DNA from: Salaquimonas pukyongi
GTDB lineage: Bacteria > Pseudomonadota > Alphaproteobacteria > Rhizobiales > Rhizobiaceae
NCBI RefSeq assembly: GCF_001953055.1
Contig: NZ_CP019044.1
Location: 1,488,001 to 1,552,000, forward strand
Reading direction: 5' to 3'
DNA length: 64,000 nucleotides
Part shown: positions 14,810 through 25,058 of the stretch, piece after piece
Layout: each line of letters opens with the position of its first letter
Numbering within the stretch: the first letter of the stretch is position 1
Notes under the pieces: model-generated
What the model saw: only the letters and a program-made list of their open reading frames with translations
What the model was told of the DNA's origin: nothing
The model's database searches: none
Translations under genes and position numbers: made by a program

Positions 14810-16438
14810 ATGACGGACGATAACCCAGCCGACACCGCCGCCAAAAAAGCCGGCGCCCCCACATTACGCACCGAAAAGCGGTTAAGGGCAGTAGGGCGCC
14901 GCGGTGGCGGGCGCGCCGGCAATACCCGGGGCAAGGGCGCCATCATCGATCAAATTCCCTGGAGCGTGCCGGTCAATCTCGACAAGCCGGTCGAGCCCCT
15001 GCCTCCCGAAGGCATCGAGGCAATTCACAACAATGCCATGCGCATTCTGGAGGAAGTCGGCATCGAGTTCCTCAACCCGGAGGCGGTCGGGATCTTCCGC
15101 AAGGAAGGCTGCACCATCGAGAATGAGAGCACCACGGGCGCCGTTGTGAAGATGGACCGTGCCTGGGTGATGGAAAAAATCGCCCTTGCGCCCTCAAGTT
15201 TCACCCTTACGCCGCGCAATCGCGACCGGCAGATTACCATCGGCGGCAACCATATCCTGTTCGGCAATGTATCTTCGGCGCCCAACTGCCACGATCTTGA
15301 CCGGGGCAGGCGCACGGGGGATCGGGAAGCCTACCGAGATTTCATCAAGCTGACCCAGTATTTCAACTGCATTCACTTTGCCGGCGGTTATCCGGTGGAG
15401 CCGATGGACATCCACCCGTCGGTGCGCCACTTCGACTGCCTGTACGACAAGCTGACGCTTACCGACAAGGTCGTTCATGCCTATTCCCTGGGCAGTGAGC
15501 GGGTCGAGGACGTCATGGAGATGGTGCGCATTGCAGGCGGGATGACCCATGAAGAATTCGCCGCCACGCCCTGCATGTACACCAACATCAACTCCACCTC
15601 GCCGCTAAAGCACGACTGGCCGATGATTGACGGGCTTCTGCGTCTGTCCCGCAAGGGCCAGGCGACCGTGGTAACGCCCTTTACGCTTGCCGGCGCCATG
15701 TCGCCGATCACGCTGGCAGGAACCGTTTCCAGCTCAATTGCCGAAGCGCTGTGCGCCATCGCGCTGATCCAGACGGTCAATCCCGGCTGTCCCTGCGGGT
15801 TCGGAACCTTTTCCTCGAATGTCGACATGAAGACCGGCGCACCGGCCTTCGGGACGCCGGACTACATGCGCACGACACAGATGACCGGCCAGATGGCGCG
15901 CTATTACGGATTGCCGCTTCGTTCCTCCAACACCTGTGTGTCGAATGCGCCGGACAATCAGGCAACCTGGGAAAGCTCCCACTCGCTGTTTGCCGCCATC
16001 ACCTCCGGCTCCAACATGGTCTATCACGCAGCCGGCTGGCTCGAAGGCGGTCTTTGTGCTGGCTATGAAAAGTTCGTCATGGACTGCGAGCAATTGCAGC
16101 AGATCATCACCTATGTTTCCAAACCCGCTAAATGGGACGAGGGCGAACTGGCGTTCGACGCGATCAGTGAAGTCGGCCATGGCGGCCATTTCTTCGGCAT
16201 CCAGCATACCCAGGACCGCTACGAGAAGGCCTTTTACAGCCCGTTTCTTTCCGATTGGTCGAACTTCGAGAACTGGCGTGACCGCGGCAGCGTGGAAACG
16301 GTCAAACGCGCCAACATCCTGTGGAAGAAAATTCTGGAGGAATTCGAGGCACCGCCGATGGACGAGGCGATCCGCGAGGAACTTTCCGAGTTTGTCGAGC
16401 GCCGCAAGCGCGAGGGCGGCGCACCGACCGATTTTTAA
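14810..16438 (+). CDS. trimethylamine methyltransferase (MttB) family protein, non-pyrrolysine
   Basis: 542 residues. It belongs to the MttB superfamily of corrinoid-dependent methyltransferases acting on methylated amines or betaines. Family motifs include AMRILEEVGIEFLNPEA, TPLTLAG-like TPFTLAGAMSPITLAG, SNAPDNQATWESSHSL and AISEVGHGGHFFG. No in-frame TAG is needed, so it lacks the pyrrolysine of true MttB and resembles glycine-betaine methyltransferase-type members common in rhizobia. The N-terminal ~40 residues are basic and Gly-rich. No corrinoid protein gene adjoins, so the partner and substrate are unknown. Confidence 0.88.
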   Translation: MTDDNPADTAAKKAGAPTLRTEKRLRAVGRRGGGRAGNTRGKGAIIDQIPWSVPVNLDKPVEPLPPEGIEAIHNNAMRILEEVGIEFLNPEAVGIFRKEGCTIENESTTGAVVKMDRAWVMEKIALAPSSFTLTPRNRDRQITIGGNHILFGNVSSAPNCHDLDRGRRTGDREAYRDFIKLTQYFNCIHFAGGYPVEPMDIHPSVRHFDCLYDKLTLTDKVVHAYSLGSERVEDVMEMVRIAGGMTHEEFAATPCMYTNINSTSPLKHDWPMIDGLLRLSRKGQATVVTPFTLAGAMSPITLAGTVSSSIAEALCAIALIQTVNPGCPCGFGTFSSNVDMKTGAPAFGTPDYMRTTQMTGQMARYYGLPLRSSNTCVSNAPDNQATWESSHSLFAAITSGSNMVYHAAGWLEGGLCAGYEKFVMDCEQLQQIITYVSKPAKWDEGELAFDAISEVGHGGHFFGIQHTQDRYEKAFYSPFLSDWSNFENWRDRGSVETVKRANILWKKILEEFEAPPMDEAIREELSEFVERRKREGGAPTDF

Positions 16439-16600
16439 TAGGTATTGCTGACACTGCCCAAAATTGACACAGGCTCGGTGACATTGCATTAACCCTTCCT
16501 CAAGCTGCGCTGGTCATAGTAATGGCGTTTGCGGTTGGCCGTATTGCCGTCGCAATGCATGAGTAGGCGCGTAGCATTGTTTTTCGCTGATCTGAACGGC

Positions 16601-17839
16601 ATGGCAAATCGAACCCGGCACAATTTTCTTCGCATGTCGGCGGCTGGAGATATCCTCTTCACCGCCCGTCATTGTTTTGCCGGTGTGGTTCTGTTCGCCG
16701 GGGCCGGTCTTGTATTGTCGGCCTGTACGGGATCGGGCGTGCTGGATTCCAAGTCTGACAAACCGCTGCGCTCCGAACACATCAACAATGAAAGCAAGTT
16801 TTCCGTTGCCGAGTACCAGGTAGCGGCCAGCCCGCGGGTTACCGCGGTAAAGCGGCCACGAAAGGGGGGCGGGCGCTATCAGGTCGGCAAGCCCTACAAG
16901 ATACGCGGCAAGTGGTATCATCCCAAGGAAGACACCAGTCTGAGGCAGACCGGGCTGGCCTCATGGTATGGTCCGAATTTTCATGGCCGCCTGACCGCCA
17001 ATGGAGAAATCTACGACCAGTATTCGCTGTCTGCCGCCCATCCCACCATGCCGCTGCCCAGCTATGCCAAGGTCACCAATCTGGCCAATGGCCGCGAAGT
17101 GATGGTGCGCGTCAACGACCGCGGACCCTATGCCCATGGCCGCGTTATCGACTTGTCGGCAAAGGCTGCCGAACTGCTCGATTTCAAGACCAGGGGCGTG
17201 ACCAAGGTGAAGGTCGAATATGCCGGGCGCGCCCGCATGGACGGACTGGATGAATCCATGTTGCTGGCCACCTACCGGGGGCCAAAACAGCCGGGCAATG
17301 ACGTTCTTCCCGGTCTTGGCGGAACTTCCTCCGGCACCATGATTGCCATGGCCGATCCGGTAAAACCCGTCTCAAGCCTCGGCGGCTCGCCGGCGCGGGC
17401 AATTGACCAGGGCTTCGGGCAGGGCGGTTTGTCGCTTGACGGCGCCTTGCCGGTGCCAGCTCAGCGGCCGGCCCTGTTTGAGGGGATTCCCCTTGCAGAC
17501 GGAAATACCGCTTACCGTGGCACGATCAAGGCCATTGAAACGGTCGTCAGCGGACCGGCTCCAAGGCCGCTGGCATTTGCTTCCGCAGGCATGGCGCATG
17601 CGGAAGGGTCTTTCATCCACTACATGGGCGAGGCTCCCGAAAATCCGGTGACACTGGTGCTCGGACTGCCCGCCGACGCGCGCAGCGCCGCCCTGATGAA
17701 ACAGCTGCTGGGTGATCTTGGCACCGTGGGCAAGAACCCTGATACGGGCGAAATGGAACTTGGTGTCGTTGAACAATCGGCCAACGCCGCCTTGGCCTTT
17801 GTCAGGCAGTTGGGCCTTAACAACGCCCGTTTTCGATAG
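16601..17839 (+). CDS. rlpA: septal ring lytic transglycosylase RlpA family lipoprotein
   Basis: 412 residues. A lipoprotein signal with lipobox LSAC precedes a double-psi beta-barrel: GLASWYGPNFHGRLTANGE, LPSYAKVTNLANGREVMVRV, NDRGPYAHGRVIDLSAKAAE. RlpA cleaves denuded glycan strands at division sites in some bacteria. The C-terminal ~200 residues are low-complexity and end in a domain only loosely like SPOR. The start is uncertain: ATG 16601 or ATG 16634 both give a signal peptide; the TTG at 16529 looks too far upstream. Confidence 0.88.
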   Translation: MANRTRHNFLRMSAAGDILFTARHCFAGVVLFAGAGLVLSACTGSGVLDSKSDKPLRSEHINNESKFSVAEYQVAASPRVTAVKRPRKGGGRYQVGKPYKIRGKWYHPKEDTSLRQTGLASWYGPNFHGRLTANGEIYDQYSLSAAHPTMPLPSYAKVTNLANGREVMVRVNDRGPYAHGRVIDLSAKAAELLDFKTRGVTKVKVEYAGRARMDGLDESMLLATYRGPKQPGNDVLPGLGGTSSGTMIAMADPVKPVSSLGGSPARAIDQGFGQGGLSLDGALPVPAQRPALFEGIPLADGNTAYRGTIKAIETVVSGPAPRPLAFASAGMAHAEGSFIHYMGEAPENPVTLVLGLPADARSAALMKQLLGDLGTVGKNPDTGEMELGVVEQSANAALAFVRQLGLNNARFR

Positions 17840-18038
17840 CTGTCTTGCCGGGCGGCATTTTCCAAGCATATCCCGAAATAGCGGCCTGCCTCATCACCGC
17901 GCTTCGCCTCAAAGACGGGGCCAAGCGGAAATCCTGTTCGCATTTCCGTGAAAATTCTCCTGATTCAATGGCTTGAACCACCCGGACTCTATGCCTATGG
18001 TGGGGTGGGGCATGTGGGATATTTGACAGGTAATCTCC

Positions 18039-19226
18039 GTGAACCCGGTGCCTCTATACCGTTCGTTTCGTATTTCGCTGATCTGCCTGCTGGCGGTAGC
18101 CGCCCTGGCAGCAGCTGGCTGGACCCAAACCTTCGCCCAGCGCTTTGATACCTCCGCACCCCAGGCAATGCTGATGGATGCCGATACCGGCACGATCCTG
18201 CTGGCGAAGGAGATTGACGCGAAAATTCCGCCTGCTTCCCTTGCCAAACTGATGACCATGGAAGTCGTGTTCAACCGACTCAAGGAGGGCAGTTTGACGC
18301 TGACGGACAAGTTTTTCGTCAGTGAGAACGCCTGGCGCAAGGGCGGCGCCAATTCCGGCGGCTCGACCATGTTCGCCAAGTTGAACTCGGAAATCGAGCT
18401 GGAAAACCTGATCAAGGGCGTGATCGTTCAGTCGGCTAACGATGGCTGTATCGTCATTGCTGAAGGCCTTGCCGGCACGGAGGAGACGTTTGCCGACCTT
18501 ATGAACGAGCGCGCCCGCCGCATCGGGCTCAAAAACTCTCACTTTACCAATTCAACGGGCCTTCCCGACGAAAACCAGTATGTCAGCATTGGCGATCTGG
18601 CCAGGCTGGCGCAGCACATCATCCGCGAATATCCCGAATACTACCGCTATTATTCGCTGCCGGAATTCGAGTGGAACGGGATCAATCAGCGAAACCGCAA
18701 TCCCTTGCTCGGCATGAGCATCAACGCAGACGGCATGAAAACCGGATACACCGAAGCGTCCGGCTATGCCATTGTCGGCTCTGCAGTGCGCGAGGGGCAG
18801 CGTTTGATCACGGTATTGAGCGGGATGACCTCCGCCAAGGAACGCGCCGAGGAGGCCAGAAAGATTCTCGACTGGGGCTTCAGGGCATTTGAGCGCCTGA
18901 ACCTGTTTGATGCCGAGGCGAAGGTTGGCGAGATACCCATTTATGGCGGCAAGCCCGGATCGGTTGAGGTGACGGGCGGCGATTCCATCGAAATTTACCT
19001 TCCGGTCGGTAATCGGGACCGGCTGCGGGCGCGCATTGCCTATGATTATCCGGTTATGCCGCCGGTCAAGAAGGGCGATCGCGTGGCAACCCTGAAAGTG
19101 TGGATCGGCGATGACCTCAGTCAGGAAACGCCGCTTTATGCCATGCAGGATTCTGCCCAGGGCGGAATCATGCAACAGGCCACAGATGCCTTGACCGAAC
19201 TGCTCACATCCTGGATACCAAGATAA
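18039..19226 (+). CDS. dacA: D-alanyl-D-alanine carboxypeptidase (peptidase S11)
   Basis: 395 residues, GTG start. It trims the terminal D-Ala from peptidoglycan stem peptides in the periplasm. An N-terminal signal peptide is followed by the PBP motifs SxxK (PASLAKLMT), SxN (QSANDG) and KTG (MKTGYTEASGY). The C-terminal beta domain follows (GGKPGSVEVTGGDSIEIYLP), and the end (TDALTELLTSW) is a possible amphipathic anchor, as in PBP5/6. tmk follows after 30 bp on the same strand. Confidence 0.93.
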   Translation: MNPVPLYRSFRISLICLLAVAALAAAGWTQTFAQRFDTSAPQAMLMDADTGTILLAKEIDAKIPPASLAKLMTMEVVFNRLKEGSLTLTDKFFVSENAWRKGGANSGGSTMFAKLNSEIELENLIKGVIVQSANDGCIVIAEGLAGTEETFADLMNERARRIGLKNSHFTNSTGLPDENQYVSIGDLARLAQHIIREYPEYYRYYSLPEFEWNGINQRNRNPLLGMSINADGMKTGYTEASGYAIVGSAVREGQRLITVLSGMTSAKERAEEARKILDWGFRAFERLNLFDAEAKVGEIPIYGGKPGSVEVTGGDSIEIYLPVGNRDRLRARIAYDYPVMPPVKKGDRVATLKVWIGDDLSQETPLYAMQDSAQGGIMQQATDALTELLTSWIPR

Positions 19227-19256
19227 CCCACGGCTTTGGGGCAACAGGGGTTTGGG

Positions 19257-20120
19257 ATGGCCGTAAAGACTGCCGGCAAGAAACAGGTCCGGTCGACCGC
19301 TTCGGCGCGTGTGGCACGCAAGAGGGGCGCTGCTGTGCGCACCAAAGGCTCCACTGGCCAGGGAAGGGGCGTTTTCATCACCCTTGAGGGCGGAGAGGGC
19401 AGCGGCAAGAGCACCCAGATGCGATTGCTTGCAGAAAAGCTGCAATCCCTCGGACATCAGGTCATCACCACGCGTGAGCCCGGCGGCTCGCCCGGCGCGG
19501 AAGCCGTGCGCCATGTATTGCTGTCGGGAGCAGCCGAACCGTTTGGCGGCGAACTGGAGGCGATGCTTTTTGCCGCTTCGCGTGCCGATCATGTCGACCA
19601 GGTCATTCGTCCCGCGCTGGAAGCGGGAAAAATTGTCATCTCGGACCGGTTTATTGATTCGACACGGGTCTATCAGGGCACGGCGGGAGAGGTGGACACC
19701 CAAATGCTGCGGCGCCTCGAGCATATTGCCTGTGGCGATACCTGGCCGGATCTGACGATCATACTGGACATCGACCCGCGTGAGGGCATGAAACGCGCTG
19801 CGGCCCGGCGCCAGGAGAGCGAGGTGCCGGACCGGTTTGAGAAGGAATCAATCCGCCTTCAGGCCAAGCGCCGCAAAGCCTATCTTGACATCGCCCGGCA
19901 GGAGCCGGAACGCTGCGTGGTGGTAGACGCAGCCGGCAGGCCGCAGACGGTTTTCAAGCGAATTTGGCAAGCCGCCGAAAAACACCTTGCAGGCCGGGTG
20001 GGCAAAGCCGGCGATGTGAAACAGGCCAAGGGCCGTAAAGCCGCTTCTGCGAAACGAACAGCGGCAAAGAAACCGGCAAGAAAACCTGCCGGCCGGATGG
20101 GCAATAAGCCGCCAGCGTAA
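19257..20120 (+). CDS. tmk: thymidylate kinase with basic N- and C-terminal extensions
   Basis: 287 residues; the family is usually 205-215. It phosphorylates dTMP to dTDP. P-loop [14 protein letters not shown] motif [14 protein letters not shown] and the lid region [15 protein letters not shown] are intact. About 35 Lys/Arg/Ala-rich residues precede the core and about 45 follow it, the tail resembling histone-H1-like repeats ([19 protein letters not shown]). ATG 19257 is supported by AGGGG 7 bases upstream. holB follows after 12 bp, a common tmk-holB operon. Confidence 0.93.
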   Translation: MAVKTAGKKQVRSTASARVARKRGAAVRTKGSTGQGRGVFITLEGGEGSGKSTQMRLLAEKLQSLGHQVITTREPGGSPGAEAVRHVLLSGAAEPFGGELEAMLFAASRADHVDQVIRPALEAGKIVISDRFIDSTRVYQGTAGEVDTQMLRRLEHIACGDTWPDLTIILDIDPREGMKRAAARRQESEVPDRFEKESIRLQAKRRKAYLDIARQEPERCVVVDAAGRPQTVFKRIWQAAEKHLAGRVGKAGDVKQAKGRKAASAKRTAAKKPARKPAGRMGNKPPA

Positions 20121-20132
20121 CCCGGCAACAGG

Positions 20133-21185
20133 ATGCAGCACGCAATGGAAAATGAAACACCCGGCAGCTGGGACGCCATGGAGGGCGTGTTGCAGCCCTT
20201 TGAAAGCCCGGATGTCATGGGCCATGACGAAGCCTGTTTCCTGCTGGCCCGCGCCCATGCTGCCGGCCGGTTGCACCACGCCTGGCTTTTGTCGGGGCCA
20301 CGCGGCATCGGCAAGGCAACGCTGGCTTATCAGTTCGCCGCTCATCTTCAGCGTTATCCCGATGGCAGCAATGCGCCGCAGCGCCTTGAGCCTGAAGATG
20401 ACAACACCGCCGCGATGATGCGCCGTGGCGCTCATCCCAATCTTTTGACGGCGTCACGGCCGTGGAATGCCAGGGACAAGAAGTTCATGACGCGGCTCAC
20501 CGTTGACGAGGTACGCCACGTCAACGCGTTTCTGCGTTCGACGACCGCCATGGGCGGCTGGCGGGCGGTGATTGTCGACTCGGCAGACGACATGAATACG
20601 AGTGCGGCCAATGCATTGCTGAAAATACTCGAGGAACCGCCGCCGCAAACGGTGTTTTTCATTCTTGCCCACTCACCGCGCGGCCTGTTGGCGACCTTGC
20701 GGTCACGCTGCCAGACCTTGAGCCTGAAGCCGCTGGAGGATCACATACTGCGTCAGGTCATCGCCCGCCAGCCGGTAATGGAGGATGTTGCCGAAGACCG
20801 GATGGATGGGTGGATTGCCCTGGCCGGCGGCTCTGCGCGCAGGGCGCTTGAACTGGCACAGGGCGATGTTGCGGCGATGGTGGGCGAGTTTTTCGATCTG
20901 GTAACGGACAAAAAGCCAGACTGGTCGAAAATTCACCGTATCGGTTCGGCACTCGCACCGGCTGCCAGGGCGCAGGATTATCACCTCTTCATTGACCTGG
21001 TATTCGAGCGGCTGGCCGCCCTGACGCGGGAAAAGGCACTGAACGACCAGGTGCCGATGGATAAGCTCGCCGGGTATTGCGATATTTGGGACAAGGTGCG
21101 CGCCGACCACGAAAAAGCGGTCTATTGGAATTTGGACCGCAAACAGGTGGTCCTCGGGCTCTACGCTGATCTGAGGCGAGTATAG
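20133..21185 (+). CDS. holB: DNA polymerase III subunit delta'
   Basis: 350 residues. Delta' is part of the clamp loader. Recognisable parts are the AAA+ start HHAWLLSGPRGIGKATLAYQ, the RLTVDEVRHVNAFLRSTTAMGG region, ANALLKILEEPPPQTVFFIL and the SRC motif in LATLRSRCQTLSLKPL. The nucleotide-binding loop is GPRGIGKAT, fairly well conserved. The start could be ATG 20133 or ATG 20145. It sits in a tmk-holB-metG order typical of alphaproteobacteria. Confidence 0.93.
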   Translation: MQHAMENETPGSWDAMEGVLQPFESPDVMGHDEACFLLARAHAAGRLHHAWLLSGPRGIGKATLAYQFAAHLQRYPDGSNAPQRLEPEDDNTAAMMRRGAHPNLLTASRPWNARDKKFMTRLTVDEVRHVNAFLRSTTAMGGWRAVIVDSADDMNTSAANALLKILEEPPPQTVFFILAHSPRGLLATLRSRCQTLSLKPLEDHILRQVIARQPVMEDVAEDRMDGWIALAGGSARRALELAQGDVAAMVGEFFDLVTDKKPDWSKIHRIGSALAPAARAQDYHLFIDLVFERLAALTREKALNDQVPMDKLAGYCDIWDKVRADHEKAVYWNLDRKQVVLGLYADLRRV

Positions 21186-21332
21186 CAAAAGCCTGCCCCG
21201 GCGAACACAAACCATTCCAACGCGGCCGTTTCCACGGTAAACCGGTCGACAAACCGCCATTGCCACACTATGTGCTTGGGCCGAAAAGCGCTTGCATGAA
21301 ATGCCCCGCGCACCGTTCGGAACAAAAGTGCC

Positions 21333-22883
21333 ATGACAGACAGATATTACATCACCACGCCGATCTTCTATCCCAACGGCATTCCCCATATCGGACACGC
21401 CTATACGGCGATTGCCACCGATGTTCTTGCCAGATTCAACCGTCTCGACGGCAAGCAGGTGATGTTTCTGACCGGCACGGACGAACACGGCCAGAAAATG
21501 CAGCGCACGGCCGAAAAGGAAGGCATTGCGCCCATCGAACTCGCCGACCGCAACTCAGACGCGTTTCGCAAGATGGTGGCAGCGCTCAATTGTTCGAATG
21601 ATGATTTCATTCGCACCACCGAGGAACGCCACAAGAAAGCCTGTCAGGAAATCTGGCGCCGCATGGATGCCAATGGCGACATTTACCTCGACACTTATGG
21701 CGGCTGGTATTCGGTGCGCCAGGAAGCCTATTTCGACGAAAGCGAAACGCAGGTCGGCGAGGATGGCGTGCGCCGCGAGCCGCTCGGTTCGCCCGTCGAA
21801 TGGGTCGAGGAGGAAAGCTATTTTTTCCGGCTTTCAGCCTATGGCGACCGGCTGCTGAAGCATTATGAGGACAATCCCGATTTTATCGGCCCTGCTGAAC
21901 GCCGCAACGAGGTAGTCAGCTTCGTGAAAGGCGGTCTGCGCGATCTTTCCGTCTCGCGCACCACCTTCGACTGGGGTGTGCCGGTGCCCGGCAATGACAA
22001 GCACGTCATGTATGTGTGGGTAGATGCGCTGACCAACTATGTTACCGCCACAGGCTGGCCGGACAATGAGGAGAACAGCGCGCAAAAGGCCGGATTCTGG
22101 CCGGCCGATGCCCACATCATCGGCAAGGACATTCTGCGCTTTCACGCCGTTTACTGGCCGGCCTTTCTCATGAGCGCCGGTCTTGCCCTGCCCAAGCAGG
22201 TTTATGCCCATGGCTTCCTGTTCAACAAGGGTGAGAAAATGTCGAAATCGGTCGGCAATGTCGTCGATCCCTTTGCCATGGCCGAGGCCTATGGCGTTGA
22301 CCAGATGCGCTATTTTTTCCTGCGCGAGGTTCCGTTCGGCAATGACGGCTCTTACAGCCATGAGGCGATCGTTGCCCGCATCAATGCCGATCTCGCCAAC
22401 GATCTGGGCAATCTCGCCCAGCGTTCGCTGTCAATGATTGCCAAGAATTGTCAGGGCAGGGTGCCTGAGGCCGGTGAATTCAGCGACGAGGACAAGGCAT
22501 TGCTGGAGGCAGCCTATGGGCTCGGCGGCAAGACCCGCGAGGAAATGAAGGCGTTCCGCATCCACAAGGCGCTTGAGGCGATCTGGCAGGTGGTGGGCGA
22601 TGCCAACCGCTATTTTGCCTCCCAGGAGCCCTGGGCGCTGAAGAAGACCGATCCTGAGCGCATGGCAACCGTGCTTTATGTGACGGCGGAAGTAATCCGC
22701 GTGGTCGCCGTAATGGTGCAGGCGGTCATGCCTGAAAGTGCTGGCAGACTGCTGGATCTTCTTGCCGTGCCGCAGGATGCACGCCGGTTCGCCGATACAA
22801 AAACGCCGCTTGCTGGCGGAACCGAACTGCCCAAGCCGCAGGGTATTTTCCCCCGCTACGTGGAAACGGAAGAGCCGGCATGA
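21333..22883 (+). CDS. metG: methionine--tRNA ligase
   Basis: 516 residues. Class I synthetase with the HIGH motif in [13 protein letters not shown] and KMSKS in [12 protein letters not shown]. The catalytic core lacks a four-Cys zinc knuckle and there is no C-terminal tRNA-binding EMAP domain, matching the compact alphaproteobacterial type. The 147-bp gap after holB may hold a promoter. Its stop overlaps the next start as ATGA. Confidence 0.95.
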   Translation: MTDRYYITTPIFYPNGIPHIGHAYTAIATDVLARFNRLDGKQVMFLTGTDEHGQKMQRTAEKEGIAPIELADRNSDAFRKMVAALNCSNDDFIRTTEERHKKACQEIWRRMDANGDIYLDTYGGWYSVRQEAYFDESETQVGEDGVRREPLGSPVEWVEEESYFFRLSAYGDRLLKHYEDNPDFIGPAERRNEVVSFVKGGLRDLSVSRTTFDWGVPVPGNDKHVMYVWVDALTNYVTATGWPDNEENSAQKAGFWPADAHIIGKDILRFHAVYWPAFLMSAGLALPKQVYAHGFLFNKGEKMSKSVGNVVDPFAMAEAYGVDQMRYFFLREVPFGNDGSYSHEAIVARINADLANDLGNLAQRSLSMIAKNCQGRVPEAGEFSDEDKALLEAAYGLGGKTREEMKAFRIHKALEAIWQVVGDANRYFASQEPWALKKTDPERMATVLYVTAEVIRVVAVMVQAVMPESAGRLLDLLAVPQDARRFADTKTPLAGGTELPKPQGIFPRYVETEEPA

Positions 22884-23365
22884 GCGAAGCGGAAGCGAAA
22901 ACATCCAGTATCGAGCGGGTAAGGGCAGCGCTTGCTGCTTCCGGTCTGGCGTTGGAGGTGGTTGAACTGGAAGCCAGCACCCGCACGGCGCAGGAGGCAG
23001 CAGATTCCATCGGCTGCACGGTTGCCCAGATCGTCAAGTCGCTGGTATTTCGCGGCAAGACCAGCGGAAAGGCACTGCTGGTACTGGCCAGCGGCGCCAA
23101 TCGTGTCGACGAAACCCGTATGGCGCAGACGGCCGGTGAACCGCTTGGCCGCGCCGATGCCGGTTTTGTGCGGGCTGAAACCGGGTTTGCCATAGGCGGT
23201 GTCGCACCGGTTGGCCACATCAAGGCGCTGAAGACCTTCATCGATCGCGATCTTCGCCAATATGAGGAGATCTGGGCGGCTGCCGGCAAGCCCAATGCGG
23301 TCTTCCGCCTGACACCTGCCGACCTGGTGGCACTGACCCGGGGCAGCGTTGTCCAGGTTTGTTAA
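22880..23365 (+). CDS. YbaK/EbsC-family aminoacyl-tRNA deacylase
   Basis: 161 residues. YbaK domain proteins hydrolyse mischarged aminoacyl-tRNA (for example Cys- or Ala-tRNA-Pro) in trans. Conserved segments: [10 protein letters not shown]-type [34 protein letters not shown], and [11 protein letters not shown]. The start overlaps the metG stop by 4 bases (ATGA), so translation is coupled to a synthetase gene, consistent with a quality-control role. Confidence 0.88.
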   Translation: MSEAEAKTSSIERVRAALAASGLALEVVELEASTRTAQEAADSIGCTVAQIVKSLVFRGKTSGKALLVLASGANRVDETRMAQTAGEPLGRADAGFVRAETGFAIGGVAPVGHIKALKTFIDRDLRQYEEIWAAAGKPNAVFRLTPADLVALTRGSVVQVC

Positions 23366-23386
23366 ATCCGATACAGGGCTGCTTTC

Positions 23387-24187
23387 ATGCTTGTCGATTC
23401 CCACTGCCATCTCGATTTCCCCGATTTTGAGGAGGAATTGCCCGATGTTGTGGCCCGTGCCAGCGCTGCCGGCATCGCCCGCCTGGTGACCATCTGCACC
23501 TGGGTGAGCAAGTTTCCCCAGGTTCTGGCGGTGGCTGAAAAATTCGACCCGGTTTATTGTTCGGTCGGCACCCACCCCCACAACGCCCATGAGGAACTGG
23601 ACGTCAAGGCGGATAAGCTGCTGGAACTTTCCAGCCACCCCAAGGTGGTGGCAATCGGCGAAGCCGGTCTCGATTATTTTTACCGGCAGGACCATGCGAA
23701 AGAACAGGCGCAGGGCCTGCGCACCCATATCGCCGCGGCGCGCGAAAGTGGCCTGCCGCTGGTAATTCACTCCCGTGATGCGGACGATGACATGGCCGCA
23801 ATCCTGCGCGAAGAAACAGGGAAGGGTGCTTTTCCCTTCGTGCTGCACTGTTTTTCCTCTGGAAGGAAACTGGCCGAAACCGGGGTGGAACTGGGCGGCT
23901 ATGTTTCCTTTTCCGGTATTTTGACCTTCAAGCGGTCCGAGGAATTGCGCCAGATCGCAGCGACCCTGCCGGCCAATCGCCTGCTGGTGGAAACCGATGC
24001 TCCCTATCTGGCGCCACAGCTCTGGCGGGGAAAACGCAACGAACCGTCCTACGTTACCCACACCGCCAAGGTGCTGGGAGAATGCCAGGGCGTTGACGAA
24101 GAGCGCATCGGATCGATCACCACCGAGAACTTTTTCCGGCTGTTCTCCAAAGTTCCGCCGCCGGCCGGTACGCAGATGAGCGCTTGA
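23387..24187 (+). CDS. TatD family metal-dependent DNase
   Basis: 266 residues. The metal-binding motifs are DSHCHLDF, GEAGLDYFYR, VIHSRDADDDM, VLHCFSSG and LLVETDAPYLAP. TatD proteins are TIM-barrel hydrolases with 3'-5' DNase activity implicated in DNA repair; alphaproteobacteria usually have this gene between metG and an MBL hydrolase, as here. 21 bp separate it from the ybaK-like gene. Confidence 0.92.
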   Translation: MLVDSHCHLDFPDFEEELPDVVARASAAGIARLVTICTWVSKFPQVLAVAEKFDPVYCSVGTHPHNAHEELDVKADKLLELSSHPKVVAIGEAGLDYFYRQDHAKEQAQGLRTHIAAARESGLPLVIHSRDADDDMAAILREETGKGAFPFVLHCFSSGRKLAETGVELGGYVSFSGILTFKRSEELRQIAATLPANRLLVETDAPYLAPQLWRGKRNEPSYVTHTAKVLGECQGVDEERIGSITTENFFRLFSKVPPPAGTQMSA

Positions 24188-24192
24188 ACGGC

Positions 24193-25050
24193 ATGACGGA
24201 CACCCTTCGCTTTACCGTTTTGGGCTGCGCATCCTCTCCCGGCGTTCCGCGCATTACGGGGGAGTGGGGGGCATGCGACCCGAAAAACCCGAAAAACCGC
24301 CGCACGCGCTGTTCGCTGCTGGTCGAGCGCTTCCGAAAGGGCGGCGGCAAGGAAGAGGTTACCCGTATCGTGGTCGATACGAGCCCGGATTTCCGCCAGC
24401 AGATGATCGATGCTGGAGCCCAAAGCCTTGACGCGGCGATCTTCACCCATGCCCATGCCGACCATATCCACGGCATAGACGACCTGCGCCAGTATGCCAT
24501 CGCGCAGCACCAGCGCATTCCCGTCTATGCCGATACCGCAACCTTCGGCGAGTTGGCGGAAAAGTTCGGCTATATATTCAACTCCGCCGAAGGTTCGATC
24601 TATCCCCCGATCTGCGACTGGCACGAGCTGAAACCGGGAAAAACCACGGTGATTGAAGGCAGGGGCGGCCCGGTCGCCCTTCTGCCAGTGCACCAGATTC
24701 ACGGCCCCATCCATTCGCTCGGTTTTCGCTTCGGGCCGGTTGATCCTGAAACCGGCGAGCTTGTGCTGTCCGGCGGGCTTGCCTATTCACCCGATGTCAG
24801 CGATTTGCCGCCGCAAAGTGCCGGCCAGCTTGAAAAGCTTGATGTGTGGATCGTCGACGCCCTGCAATATCGGGAGCACATCAGCCATTTTTCCCTTGCC
24901 GAGGCGCTCGACTGGATCGCACGCCTTTCGCCGGCCCGCGCATTGCTGACCCACATGCATATTCCGCTGGACTATGCCACCGTGAAGAATGAAACCCCCG
25001 ATCACGTCGAGCCGGCCTATGACGGGTTGGTAGTGGAATTGAAAATTTAA
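24193..25050 (+). CDS. MBL-fold metal hydrolase (PhnP-like)
   Basis: 285 residues. The metallo-beta-lactamase zinc motif HxHxDH is present in FTHAHADHIHGIDDLRQY, with a later His in LPVHQIHGPIHSLGFRFG and the end LLTHMHIPLDY. This subgroup, downstream of metG-tatD, resembles PhnP phosphodiesterases; the substrate is unknown. ATG 24193 starts 5 bp after the tatD stop; a TTG at 24184 would overlap it. The stop lies 8 bp before interspersed repeat copy A. Confidence 0.88.
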   Translation: MTDTLRFTVLGCASSPGVPRITGEWGACDPKNPKNRRTRCSLLVERFRKGGGKEEVTRIVVDTSPDFRQQMIDAGAQSLDAAIFTHAHADHIHGIDDLRQYAIAQHQRIPVYADTATFGELAEKFGYIFNSAEGSIYPPICDWHELKPGKTTVIEGRGGPVALLPVHQIHGPIHSLGFRFGPVDPETGELVLSGGLAYSPDVSDLPPQSAGQLEKLDVWIVDALQYREHISHFSLAEALDWIARLSPARALLTHMHIPLDYATVKNETPDHVEPAYDGLVVELKI

Positions 25051-25058
25051 CACGCTTT

